A DNA stretch of 64,000 nucleotides from Trissonchulus latispiculum. Lineage: Eukaryota > Nematoda > Enoplea > Enoplida > Ironidae. Where the stretch lies: contig JASAND010007680.1 of assembly GCA_030248195.1 (NCBI GenBank), positions 1 to 64,000 of the forward strand, given 5' to 3'. Positions 24,166 through 34,430 of this stretch are shown here, piece by piece. The translations under genes were made by a program, and so were the position numbers. The notes under the pieces are model-generated. The model was given only the letters and a program-made list of their open reading frames with translations, was not told the DNA's origin and did no database searches. Position 1 is the stretch's first letter. Every line of letters starts with the position of its first letter.

Positions 24166-25369
24166 TCACTTTCCCTGGAGACGGTCGGCTTTGCACAGGC
24201 TTAGACGGCTAACTTCACGGTAAACACTCATGAAAGCATTAGCCTTGTCACGTTCCCCACAGACGAGCCTCTGGGTATCCTTGATTTCCTCACCCGATGA
24301 AGTCGGGGCACAGTTTCCATTAATGCTGCCAAGGACCTTCCAGACCCGCCTAGGATCAGTATGGGCATCCAGGTGACTTGCGAAGGTCTGCCACGCAACA
24401 GCTCTTTTCCTCCTAGCCAGCTGCTGTACATTGTTGGCCTTTTCCCTCAGAACCGGGCGTAGGCTAGGGTCAGCCATAGCATTGGCGTGGGCCACCTGTC
24501 GTTCCCTCACAGCTTGAGTCATTTCATCATCCCACCAAGATTTAGCTTTCAGACGGCGCCCCCTGGGGATGGTTTCAGCTGCTGAACTGAGGATGATGCT
24601 GCAGAATTCCTTTTGGGCTGCATTGACGTCAGTCAGTTGGACAGGGTCAATGCATGACATCTTCTCAGAGATTAGCTGCTGAAATTTCTTCCAGTTTGCT
24701 TTCGAGTGGCACCAGGTGGGTGGACCTGTTTTTCCAACAGGGACATGGCTACTTCCAACAGCCAAGCTGATGATTAGTGGTAAGTGGTCTGATCCTAGAT
24801 CTTCAGCAACAAACCAGTCAGATCTTCCGAATAGGCCAGGATGACATACGCTCAAGTCAGGGGCCGTAGGCCCCCCAGCACCAAACGGAAACCGCGTCGG
24901 CTGACCAGAGTTGAGGACTGCCATTGAGGTATCAGACAGCCAGGTTTCTATTTGGGCACCCAGGGCGTCTGGTTTAGGGTAATGGTTGTCCCAAAGGGGT
25001 GAGTGTGCATTAGCATCCGCAGCTATGAGTACCCCCGGGCCAGCCGGGAGATAATTTGGGTCAAATTGCTGTATCCGGGCATCGTTTCCGCCGCCTCGGA
25101 TAGGGGGGGACGTACAGACTAACTAGGGTTAACTTAGCTCCGTCCAGGTGAATGGAGGCAGTAAGGGGCTCAGTGGTGTTATCAGTGGGGGCCACTCCTA
25201 GATTGTGGTCGATGGTGAATTGGATACCGTCCCTTATTAGGATAAGGAGGCATCCACCTCTGGGTTGTTCACCCTGGCGTGGGGTGGAGCGCGGTTTGGT
25301 ATGAGATGAGTAGCCCCGCAGTGCAAACCTGGATTCACTGGAAAGGTGTGCCTCCTGGATTAGTGCCAC
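24166..25369 (-). pseudogene. LINE APE-type endonuclease
   Basis: MALIQEAHL (catalytic Glu strand) opens the domain at 25369. LVSLYVPP follows, then in a shifted frame around 25010 ADANAHSPLWD (the GD/AD-N-A-H catalytic strand), and GSDHLPLIISL near 24790 (the SDHxP/L active site). All four landmark motifs of apurinic-like endonucleases are visible. The domain nicks target DNA to start reverse transcription. At least one frameshift separates the halves (25061-25369 and 24166-24924). Confidence 0.85.
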
Positions 25370-25376
25370 ATCAATC

Positions 25377-25859
25377 TCATTTGAATCCAGAAATCGGCTT
25401 AGCTCTTCCTTCTTCTGGACAACACCATTTGCATTCCATTACATTACCCTGAATGGTCGGGCAGGCGGTGCATTGTCCCCCCGTTTGGTTTTCTGGCGTC
25501 TCCTCTGACGTCGACGGTGGGAGGGAGCAGGCGGGGGTAGTGGGTGGAGTCCCAGAGGACAGACTGGAATGGGCAGGGCTTTCAGGGCGGATGGTACAAT
25601 GTTGGCAGGTCCAGGGGGCATTTGCGTACTGATTTGAGTGAGCCCGGAACAGGTTCGGTGGGCCCACCGGGAGCAGACGCAGCACAGGATGGAGTAGTCC
25701 TTCCATCCAACAGGGCGACTGCAGAGGGCACACGGGTATCGGGGCTGCAGGTTGAGGACCAGGATTCCTCTCAATGTCTCCGGCCAGAAGAAGTAGCTGA
25801 GACCAGTAGGCCGGGTTTCCGACCTCAGCTACCAAAAACCCAGCATGACTGATGGACAT
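25377..25859 (-). pseudogene. LINE ORF N-terminus: 2A peptide then PHD-like zinc finger
   Basis: Starting at the ATG at 25859, residues 27-35 read GDIERNPGP (25781-25755), the D-x-E-x-N-P-G-P ribosome-skipping signature, preceded by a hydrophobic LLLLA stretch as in other LINE 2A leaders. Just after it the coding frame shifts to the one spanning 25774-25439, which has CALCSRPVGW, CCVCSRWAHRTC: a C-x2-C ... C-x2-C-x4-H-x2-C PHD/RING-like zinc-binding pattern. The rest is Pro/Ser-rich linker. The 2A should release the leader from the downstream polyprotein co-translationally. Confidence 0.8.
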
Positions 25860-26033
25860 GCCGCCAAATGGATGCTTGCGCCGACAAGGCAGGGGGGCTC
25901 AACCCAGAGGGAGCCCCGTAGATGACACCCATTTCGCTTCTTTCCACGGCAGGACACCACAGGAATATCCACCAATCCACCGCGATGAGGTAAGTATCGA
26001 TGGATCGGATGCCGCTTCTGGCACAGCAACCAA

Positions 26034-26270
26034 ATGCCGCCTCTGGCACAGCAACCTATCTTTAACATATAAAAATCGAACCAATAATGAACCAATATAT
26101 TTTAAAAGCCGCAATCTCGCCATGCCGCTTTTGGCACAGCAACATATCGCTTCTGTTTTAAAAATAAAGCAGACTCAATATACCCATACCGCTTCTAGCA
26201 CAGCAACTCATTGCTCATTTGCAAATTTCAAAAATCATGCCGCTCCTGGCACAGCAGCCTCTCAGGTAAA
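26034..26270 (+). repeat. Left terminal inverted repeat of the Polinton, with iterated 20-mer
   Basis: Contains copies of GCCGCTTCTGGCACAGCAAC at 26036, 26124, 26188 and 26239, each with one to three changes, plus one more just outside at 26011. The 20-mer has TGCC...GGCA dyad symmetry. The segment matches 43777-44013 in inverse orientation at equal length. Confidence 0.88.
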
Positions 26271-26351
26271 ATTTTAAAACAATAAAAACGCTAATAGCTG
26301 TTCATATTAATAACGTCTGAAAGGCAGTGCAAACTTATAACGACATAGATT

Positions 26352-26637
26352 ATGATTATGTATTTTCGCTCGAAAACTAACTGTAGCATCATGTGGATGC
26401 AGTATGACGATTACTTAGATATGAGTACAAACTTTTGGAATACCAGACTAGGACAAATTATGGATGGAAAACAGAAGGTGTCAATGATTATTAACTACGG
26501 ATCTCCGGAATTAATTACAATTGGTATGATAAGTACAGAGCATTTCCCAAAACAAGAAATTGCACACATGTTGAACAATAAAAAGCATGTTAAAATCTAT
26601 GTTACCTACATCAAACGACAGCAAGAATCAATAACAG
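26352..26637 (+). pseudogene. Polinton ORF A, unknown function, interrupted by an LTR element
   Basis: About 95 residues starting MIMYFRSKTNCSIMW, with no motif recognised. The frame is cut at 26637 by the LTR retrotransposon. A short continuation lies after 30413 and ends within about 50 bases, so nearly the whole protein is left of the insertion. It is the first gene from the left inverted repeat. Confidence 0.55.
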
Positions 26638-27216
26638 TGTGAAGATAGTGTGCACATAACATAGAAATTGTGTGCAGGTAGCACACACTCCTAAATTACG
26701 GAATTATTTGGAAAGTATTCAACTTAACAAACGCTCAACGTTTCTGTGACTTTTGTCCGAATTCGCTGGTAGTTTAGCAAAGTTGTCGATTAGGTTCACG
26801 CTTGAACAGTTCAGTTGGGTTTTGGGATAGTTGCGAAGTGGTCGGGGAATTCGCTTGGGTCCGATTCAGTCTCTGGGGTTTCGCTTATTTATCGTCTAGT
26901 TGTGAGTTTTGGATTATTTTGTGAATTCTCTGGCGCTATAAATTTATTGTGGTTTATATTTGAAAAGTAATGCGAAAATATTTGCACTGTTAGTGTGATT
27001 TTGTATTTTGTGGAGTCTTGCTGGCTCAGTTGTAAATGCGACAGTAAAATCATTTGTTGTTAAATATTTTCTTTAAGTAGACTTAGGGCTCTTTCCATTG
27101 GCGTCGCACACCACACAGTTACCTCGTGATCTAGTCTTATCCTAATTTAGAATAGTCAACTCGTTTTATTCAATAATCAGTACATTTTACTAACATACGT
27201 AGTCTCGAACTTCACA
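26638..27216 (+). repeat. 5' LTR (579 bp)
   Basis: Aligns to 29938-30409 apart from about 107 bases (roughly 26709-26816) missing from the right copy and a few substitutions. A TATA-like CTATAAATTTATTG is present near 26936. Confidence 0.88.
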
Positions 27217-27231
27217 TGTGGCGACCGTGTC

Positions 27232-27901
27232 ATGTGGCAGATGCCAGTGGAATTTGCTCCTAAGTTTCAAAATTTTTTTGACGATCGTTTACAAGATATT
27301 CAGCGAATTTTTGAATTTTTGCCTAATTTTGATGCGCCAGCTGAAGTTGAAAATTTAGTTTTTCGTCAACGTTGTTGCGAACAAGCGCCTCTTTTAGAGC
27401 GGGGGGATAGGTTTGAAATGGAAAATTATACAGATCCTCCCTTTCGTGATGGGGCACCTCCCGGTACTCGTGGGGGGGCTCCGGATAGACACTGGGGGAT
27501 CCCGTATATTCCGACTACTATCCCTTTGCAAAATTGGCGGGGTCAGCAACAGCGTAGCGTATGTCAAATGTGCGAAATCCAGTCCCGGTCAGTCAAAGCC
27601 AGTGGCGGCCGGCTACAGACCGGCCTGCCGCTCAGGTGGTGGGGTCGGGACGGGGGCCCCAAAACCGGCTCCAGCAATTTCTCAGATGTTGAATAATACT
27701 TTTGTTAAGCCTGTTACCGGGGGGAACCAGTCGGTGCAGAGTGGGGGCAACCCCCCCAAAATCAGTCTCCCCCACCCCCTCCCCAGGCTCAGAATTCCCA
27801 ACCTCCCCCCTTGCCAGTCCCCACCCCTGGTCAAAATTCATCGGTGGAAATGCTCAGAATGCGGCTACAGATCATGTGTGTATTGTCAAAATGTCATGTG
27901 A
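27232..27901 (+). pseudogene. Gag-like remnant of the nested LTR element
   Basis: A 154-residue frame (27232-27696) opens 15 bases after the LTR with an acidic, aromatic N-terminus (EFAPKFQNFFDDRLQDIQ) and becomes Gly/Pro/Arg-rich. A second frame to 27901 ends with CSECGYRSCVYC, two C-x2-C pairs that could be a degenerate zinc finger. The position suggests Gag, but no capsid signature can be confirmed. Confidence 0.4.
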
Positions 27902-29937
27902 AGAGGCAGGAGGTCCCCCTCCCCCCCAGACTAATACGTCAATTTTACCGTCGGACGAGGAAATTTGGGCGGCGGCGGCGTTGCGTTGCGACCTCCGTAT
28001 GCCGGGTGGGAGGGCCGCACGCTCGGCACCATTCTTTTTCATTTTTAGATTCCGTTTCAAATAGCCTAGAGTTTTTCTGTGAATTAGCACAGGCCTTTGT
28101 GCCGGTGCCTCCATATGCTGGTGCGTATCGTCACTCTGGTCTGGAGCTTTTCCAAATCTTAGGTGGGGCTGTAATTGTGTCGTCTATAATTATGTCGTAC
28201 TTATTTTTGTTTTGCATAATTCTTTTTGCCATTTTATTAATCAGATTCCATTGTGTGCTTTATTTGTTGGCCTTAATTTTTTGTTTTGTGTTCTAGATTT
28301 TGTTGTGGTCTAATCATTGCTACTGTCCGGTGCCGACCCCCTGTCTGGTGGCCAGGTGTGCTCCCCAGGGCCAAGGTGTCTTTGTTGGCTGGTGGAATGG
28401 GTGGAAGCGGCGTGGTTGTTGGGTGGCCTGACTGTTCTGCTTAGGTCTGGTGGTGCGGTGGAAGGTTGGCCGCTGGAAGTGGAAGGTGGACCTGGCTGCT
28501 TGCACGGATTGGCTGGTCTCTTCTGGTGCTATTCCGGTGCTCCGGGTTCTCACGGTTTGAACTTTTCTACTGTGTTGCCATTATTTTGGCCATGACTTTC
28601 TATTTTTATTGTCATTTGTATTTGCTATGCGGGTTGGTCGCGCTTCTTGCCTGCGCGTTTCCCATGCCTAGTTGGGGGCCTTGACTCTTTGGGGCTCTTG
28701 TGAAACTTTGATTGGACCATGCAGGAGGGGTTACAAGGCCTCCTGTTTTTCCAACTGTCCGGTCCTGACGCTGGCAGGGGGCCCTACAGTGGTCATAGGC
28801 CCTCCTGCTATGGTGCGTGCGCTCTCGTTTGAACTGTTTTCCATCGCTGACCTGTCGTTGCTCGGTTCTTCGGTTCCTTGGGCTGTCCCGGCTGGCTTGG
28901 TGCGGATTTTTGTTGGCTGATGCCCAGCCCGGCTTCGGCTTAGCTTCAGCGTTGACTTTTGGCCTTTCCATCCTGCCTGGCAGCCAGGTTCTGGATTGTC
29001 TTTGCGATGGCTCCTGTTACGCTGGATAGTTTTGCGGTGCTGGGGTGAATACCGCGTCTTCCTTTCCTCTGCACACCTGTTGACACTGTCCCCCCCATCC
29101 TGTATTGTGGTTGTGGTGATTTTCGGGTATCTGTCTGTCTTATATTTTGCGCTTAGTTGGGAGGGAGCCTCTGGGATAAAATTTTTTCTTTAAATGGGGT
29201 TGTTTGATTCTTTCATTGTTTTTCATATGGGTGCCCGCTACCTCGGCTTGGCCGTTGTAATGTATATATTTGGTGCCGGGCTAGTAGATTTTTCACTTTC
29301 CTTTTTCTTAACTTGTTTACTCATATGTTTTGATTTACTGACTGTCAATTTCACATATTTCCGTCAAAAGTTTTCATTTTTTCTTTCTATTCTTAAATAC
29401 GCAGCTAGGCAAAGACTCTTTAGTATATTCTGTATCGATTAATTCGGCATTGCTTATATTGTTTTTGGATTCATATACCTCTCTATAGCTCTTTTGTTTG
29501 CTGTTTTGCACACTATACATTGTCGTCACTTATTTACATATATCATTTTCTAATTTACTTATCTTCTATTTTTCGTGGGTTTCTTCAATCGGTGTGTTTT
29601 TGTCTGTTTTCGCGGTCTTCGGACGGTTCTGGTCTCTCGATTATTGTTCTGTTGTTATACTGTATTGTAATAGTTGTTGTCAAAAGTAGTTGTCAAAAGT
29701 CGAAAAGTCGTCTCAATTAAGTTTGAGTAGTTTTACCGTAGTCCGGTCAGCATGTCGAGAATGTGTTTGCTTGACCGAGGTCCGATGCATGTGCATCAAA
29801 AACTTTTTATTTTTAAGTAGAATTTTAACAAACGTTTTATCTTATTAGTACGTAGTATACCTGTGATAATTCCTTTTTAGCCTTTTCTAACCGTCAAAAC
29901 CCGTCCGAGGCCCCCCGGGGGAAAAGAGGGGTTATTA
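27902..29937 (+). other. Interior of the nested LTR element, mostly non-coding
   Basis: T-rich sequence giving many short hydrophobic frames that look like compositional artefacts. No pol motif was found on either strand. Confidence 0.5.
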
Positions 29938-30409
29938 TGTGAAGATAGCGTGCACATAACATAGAAATTGTGTGAAGTTAGCACACACTCCTAAATTATG
30001 GAATTATGGTTTTGGGATAGTTGCGAAGTGGTCGGGGACTTCGCTTGGGTCCGATTTAGTCTCTGGGGTTTCGCTTATTTATCGTCTAGTTGTGAGTTTT
30101 GGATTATTTTGTGAATTCTCTGGCGCTATAAATTTATTGTGGTTTATATTTGAAAAGTAATGCGAAAATATTTGCACTGTTAGTGTGATTTTGTATTTTC
30201 TGGAGTCTTGCTGGCTCAGTTGTGAATGCGACAGTAAAATCATTTGTTGTTAAATATTTTCTTTAAGTAGACTTAGGGCTCTTTCTATTGGCATCGCACA
30301 GTTTACACAGTTTACCTCGTGATCTAGTCTTATCCTAATTTAGAATAGTCAACTCATTTTATTTAATAATCAGTACATTTTACTAACATACGTAGTCTCG
30401 AATTTCACA
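29938..30409 (+). repeat. 3' LTR (472 bp)
   Basis: Starts TGTGAAGATAG directly after the purine tract and ends TTTCACA before the ACAG duplication. It is shorter than the 5' LTR because of a single deletion after GGAATTAT. Confidence 0.88.
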
Positions 30410-30456
30410 ACAGAGCTTCTAGTGGTCCCACAAAGCGTATTTATGTTTTCTATTCA

Positions 30457-30879
30457 TTGATTATATTTCTTATCGTAACAACTATAACAATCCCGATTGT
30501 AATAAGCTGCAAATGTCACACTGTCATAAACGAAAGTTCTACTCGTGAACTGAAAGCTGCAAGTACATGGACTGTTAATGCGTCATTTTCACCAATTACA
30601 ATAGAATTACTCCACGACGGTCAAGTTGGTATTGTTCAAGATAATATCAGAATGATATATCCCTTAAAGCAGTTTAATAAGATACAGCAATTTATTTTTG
30701 CATGTTTCAATCAAGAAAAGGAATGTGTAGTTGCTGAAACAAATAACCTAATGTGTCCATATATTGCTGAAAAGTTTAATCTACAGATATGTCTAGTAGA
30801 CCAGTGTCAGATAGTATTTGGTCGCATAGGACACATGCATAAATCACGTGAAGGTCTATTTAAAATTTACGAAGTTTAA
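30457..30879 (+). CDS. Polinton ORF B, hydrophobic N-terminus, unknown function
   Basis: 140 residues. The first ~18 (MIIFLIVTTITIPIVIS) form a signal peptide or membrane anchor, followed by a Cys-containing, mixed-charge domain with no family recognised. This is one of few Polinton frames here without an obvious break. It is the last gene before the zinc finger-NADAR gene and is on the same strand. It could be a membrane or secreted accessory protein. Confidence 0.5.
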   Translation: MIIFLIVTTITIPIVISCKCHTVINESSTRELKAASTWTVNASFSPITIELLHDGQVGIVQDNIRMIYPLKQFNKIQQFIFACFNQEKECVVAETNNLMCPYIAEKFNLQICLVDQCQIVFGRIGHMHKSREGLFKIYEV

Positions 30880-30993
30880 TATTTGTGCGTGGGTGTTACA
30901 CCGTTGCTAAGCAAGTGACTCATTTTTGAACATATAAAAGCAGAATCAAAATGTGAATTATCAGTTGTAAGCTTCGGTTTTCATCGAGTCAGT

Positions 30994-31607
30994 ATGGTTT
31001 TTAAATGCGCTATTGTACCGCTACTGCAGTGCAAAGTTTATTGATTTGAGAGAAAAGCGAAAACACATTAGACAAGAGCATCCGAAAGAACGCGTTGTAA
31101 AGAAATTTGATTCTCAACCAAACTACTCAATACGTCTAAAGGATACCAATGTTAAATGGGTTACATTCTTTACAAGTGGGTGGCATCCGTTCAGCAACTT
31201 CTATCGAGCAGAATTCACGAATGTGTGGCATTGCTTTCCGAAATGTAGAACAATTTTACCAAGCAGAAAGGGCAAAATCATTTGGAGATTGGAACTGTTA
31301 TTGGCGCATTGTTGGAACTTGGTCACCTTCTGCAGCAAAACAAATTGGACAAAGCATTAGTGGCCACAATGAGGAAGATTGGAAGAAACAGCGTGAAAAA
31401 GTAATGGAAACTGGAGTGAGAGAAAAAGTTAAACAGAATCAGGATATTGAGCAGCTTCTGGTTAACACTGGAAGCGATATCGTAGCAGAAGTGTCTAGAT
31501 TTGATACATTTTGGGCATGTGGACTGGATATCAGCGAACCAAGCATTAACGTTGCAGCGCAATGGACTGGACAGAATAAACTGGGGAAAATATTAATGAA
31601 AATTTAA
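30994..31607 (+). pseudogene. Polinton C2H2 zinc finger plus NADAR (YbiA-like) domain protein
   Basis: The N-terminal part has YRYCSAKF ... KRKHIRQEHP, the end of a C2H2 finger, with its first Cys in another frame. Next come GWHPFSNFYRAEF (the NADAR S-N-F-Y/F start), VEQFYQAERAKSFGD (the W/E-x2-FQ-like helix), FDTFWACGLDIS (the D-x2-W-x2-GLD signature) and GQNKLGKILMKI (the N-x-LGK-x-LM end). Frameshifts lie near 31010 and 31225. NADAR enzymes act on ADP-ribose-linked substrates such as ADP-ribosylated guanine, so a role against host ADP-ribosylation is possible but inferred. Confidence 0.85.
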
Positions 31608-31753
31608 GAGACGAAAAAGTATCGGACTCTATGTGATGTTATGTACTGTTAGTGTAACGTAAATGTTTGCTTTTGGAATAAACAATAAAAAACAGCCAGT
31701 CTCCTTTTAGAGAGACAACAGCGGACTCAGACAAGAATCGTTAGCGATACGAA

Positions 31754-32415
31754 ATGTCTCAATCCACAAATTCACCAAACGTTTTACATACACGATTTTT
31801 GTTATTTCAATGCCCATTTACATGTATTGTAGCTGCACCTACTAAGGCAGGGAAGACAACTTTTGTGATAAAATTAATTAAATCTGCTAACGAAATGATA
31901 AAACCTCCTCCCATGGGAATCATTTGGTGTTACACGGAATTGCAGGGTGCATACGAAGAGATTAGCGATATTGCTGAATTTCAGCTAGGCTTGCCTGATA
32001 TGAACAAACTAAAAGCAAATAAGAATCCCAAATTGTTGATACTTGATAACTTCATGTCGGAAATTGGTAAAGACTAAAAAATCACTAAATTATTCACTCG
32101 CGGTTGTCACCATTGGTCTTTTTGTGCCGTTCATATTACGCAAAATATATTTTACAACAAACGTCGAACCGGTAGAATAAATAGTCAATATATTGTTATT
32201 ATGAAAAATCCTGCAGACAAACTAACACCAATGAATTTAGCTAAACAAATTTTCCCTGTAATTTAAGTGCGTTTTTTTAAGCTTACAATCACGCTACACC
32301 GCAGCCTCATGGTTACTTGTTAATTGATCTAGACCAGAATGCACCTGACGACTTTCGTCTTCGCACTAAAATATTTCCGGACGAATTGAACGGTGTGTAT
32401 AGAATAAAGACATAA
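31754..32415 (+). pseudogene. Polinton FtsK/HerA-like genome packaging ATPase
   Basis: Walker A is APTKAGKTTF (about residues 28-37). Walker B is LLILDNFM, with Asn where relatives usually have a second acidic residue. The 31754-32077 frame stops at 32075-32077, then the same protein continues (KLFTRGCHHW, ITQNIFYNKR, IVIMKNPADK), and after a frameshift near 32270 it ends around 32413. It would drive DNA into capsids. The N in Walker B and the stop argue against activity. Confidence 0.85.
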
Positions 32416-32457
32416 AAGGAGGAGAAAATGCAAGCAGGTTGTTGAAAGTGTCACAAT

Positions 32458-32794
32458 ATGGCAAAAAGATTTGAAATGAATGTAGATTACTTGTGTGTGC
32501 TGTGCAAATGCTCTCCTAAGGTGAGAAGTACAGTATTGAAATCTGCAAATGGAGAACTTATAAAAACCATATGCGATTGCGTCGAGAATATTCTGTCCGG
32601 AAAAGTAATATTGAATTCAATGCAACACAACAAATTAAAAAAGCATAAACAGTTACTTCGACGCATTAAACATTAAACGATTTAAAAAAGAAATAGAAGA
32701 TAATTGTGCAAACGGTGGTTTCATGCAAGCAGTCTTAGGACCGATATTGGGAGTTGTTGGTAGCTTGATTGCAGATAAAATATTTAACAAATAA
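32458..32794 (+). pseudogene. Small conserved Polinton protein with hydrophobic Gly-rich tail
   Basis: The first frame (32458-32676, 72 residues) has LCKCSPKVRSTVLKSA and a basic C-terminus. The second part, in another frame up to 32794, reads GGFMQAVLGPILGVVGSLIA, a hydrophobic Gly-rich segment. In other animal Polintons these two parts are one protein of about 100 residues, so a frameshift near 32670 is inferred. The tail could interact with membranes. The function is not established. Confidence 0.7.
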
Positions 32795-32827
32795 TAGAAT
32801 ATTCGGTGTTGGTACGTCCAGATATAT

Positions 32828-33426
32828 TTGAAGAGCATTCAAAGGAAGTCGCTAATGAAGGAAAGAAAATTAAAAAATCCAATCTACTTAAATCTACCTA
32901 TATCTACCAAATTAGCACTCTTCAGACAAAACAACTACAGGAAAAGGCTTTTACGCAGCAAACCAATGGCAGACATTAAATTAAAACAGCAAAACCAACA
33001 GATTAAAAGCGACCAAATTAATGATGGAGATAAAATTATAGTGGAAACGTTACCAAAATGTCTGCAACAAAAGGCATCCCTTTTGCTGGATCATGCAACA
33101 AGATTCCCGATTTTAAAGTCAAAGAAATCGGAGAAATTGAATACAAAGGTCAAAACGCAACAGGATCAAAAATATACGATTTGATTCATGATTTCACGAG
33201 AAACTGATCAGGCAATCCCGCAGTAGGCGCAGAACTGTTTACCAAAGCTCTACGTGATAGCAATATTTCGAGAGAATATATTGGGAATAAAAAACGGTGG
33301 TTGGATCTTGAATACTTCCGAGAAACGAGATCTAGACGCAGGCGCAAACAAACAGGCACTGGTATAACAAAACAAATAAGCATAGCTAGTGCACTAAACA
33401 GCTTGGATGGAAAGGGTGTTAAATAG
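32828..33426 (+). pseudogene. Conserved Polinton structural/accessory protein, frameshifted
   Basis: Pieces in three frames form a familiar Polinton protein: LPKCLQQKASLLLDHA (33048-33100), then GEIEYKGQNATGSKIYDLIH, and after a stop near 33206 AVGAELFTKALRDSNI and IGNKKRWLDL. The GS-x-I-x-DLI segment and the order of parts match the protein that usually sits just before integrase. Function unproven. It overlaps the start of the integrase reading frame. Confidence 0.65.
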
Positions 33427-34391
33427 AGCCTACTACGATTCAGCAAGCTCTGTAGCGTTTTCAAGTGCTGCAAAATTGCACAGGGCGATAAAAGCTGAGC
33501 ACCCAGCAGCAGCAACAGTATACATATACGGTACATAAACCAATACGACGCAAGTATAAACGAAGACAATATTTTGTGGATGGTATTGATAAATTATGGC
33601 AAATAGATCTTGCAGACTTAACTAGGCTAGCAGATGACAACGATGGGTATACATATTTGTTGACATGCATGGATGTATTTTTAAAATATGCTTGGGCAAT
33701 ACCTGTAAAGTCAAAATGTGCAGGAAACATAGTTAATGCATTTGAATCTATTTTAGTGTCTGGAAGAGTTCCCGAAAAATTGCAGTCAGATCAGAGAAAA
33801 GAATTTCTGAACAAACCCTTTCAAGCTTTATTAAAATCACTAAAAGTGCAGTTTTATACTTGCACCAATTCTGAATTCAAATGTGGCGTCGTTGAGCGTT
33901 TCAATCGGGCAATTAAGTCAAAGCTGTGGAAGATTTTTGCACATACGCGAAGTTACAGGTACATGGATGAATTACCCAAGCTGGTAGAAGACTATAGTCA
34001 CTCAGCGAACAGAAGCATTAAAATGACACCAACTGAAGCGTCACTAGAGGAAAACGAATCCGTTGTATTTAATAATCTATACGGTAAAACTGTTGCTACC
34101 CATGGACGAGCAAAGATGAAAGTGGGTGACGTTGTTCGCAATAGTAAAGCTAAAGGTTTATCTGAAAACGGATATCTACCAAACTGGTCAGAAGAATTAT
34201 TTAAAATTAGAAAGGTAACTGCAAATGCATTTCCACCAATGTATCATCTTGAGGATTTGCAACAAGAACAACTGCAAGGCAGATTTTACAAAGAGGAATT
34301 GCAGGAAGTTACTGAACCTGACTCCTATTGGATTGAAAAAGTAATCAAAGCCAGAATATTTGGAAAACGGAATATTTGGTTAAATGGTTAG
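33406..34391 (+). pseudogene. Polinton retroviral-type integrase (DD35E)
   Basis: The N-terminal region is in one frame from the ATG at 33406 (NRAYYDSASSVAF) and stops near 33540. The catalytic core is in the next frame, 33576-34391 (271 residues), with D11 in LWQIDLADL, D72 in LQSDQRKEF and E107 in GVVERFNRAIK, a D-D-x34-E triad. The second motif has QRKEF instead of the usual KGxEF. The C-terminal part (VGDVVRNSKAKG ... YKEELQEV) is the SH3/chromo-like DNA-binding region. It would insert the element into host DNA. Confidence 0.92.
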
Positions 34392-34430
34392 GATATTCTG
34401 AAAAGTTTAACAGCTGAGTTAAGCAAAAAG

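Larger units (their letters stand above)
22179..25990 (-). mobile_element. Non-LTR retrotransposon (LINE) with 2A peptide, PHD-like finger, APE, RT and RNase H; degenerate
   Basis: Reading 5' to 3' on the minus strand: 2A-bearing N-terminus, Cys/His finger, APE endonuclease, RT, RNase H with a CCHC-like knuckle. RNase H suggests the I/Nimb/Ingi or R1/LOA side of LINE phylogeny, and N-terminal 2A peptides are known from several animal and trypanosome LINEs. The clade is an inference. The RT palm is deleted and several frameshifts are present. The 5' end is near 25990, where the Polinton begins. The 3' end is near a GAAGAAG-rich stretch about 22280. Confidence 0.9.
26638..30409 (+). mobile_element. 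LTR retrotransposon inserted in the Polinton, non-autonomous type
   Basis: Direct LTRs (26638-27216 and 29938-30409) begin TGTGAA and end TTCACA. ACAG flanks both sides (26634-26637, 30410-30413) as a 4-bp target duplication. A primer-binding-like TGGCGACCGTG follows the left LTR and a purine-rich GGGGGAAAAGAGGGG tract precedes the right one. The 2.7-kb interior has no recognisable RT, integrase or protease, so it needs enzymes from elsewhere. Confidence 0.88.

Noticed and set aside
28996..29720. Several hydrophobic frames resembling membrane proteins inside the nested LTR element
   Set aside because: T-rich DNA makes Phe/Leu/Ser-rich frames by chance. No envelope-type motif (furin site, fusion peptide with CX6CC) was seen.
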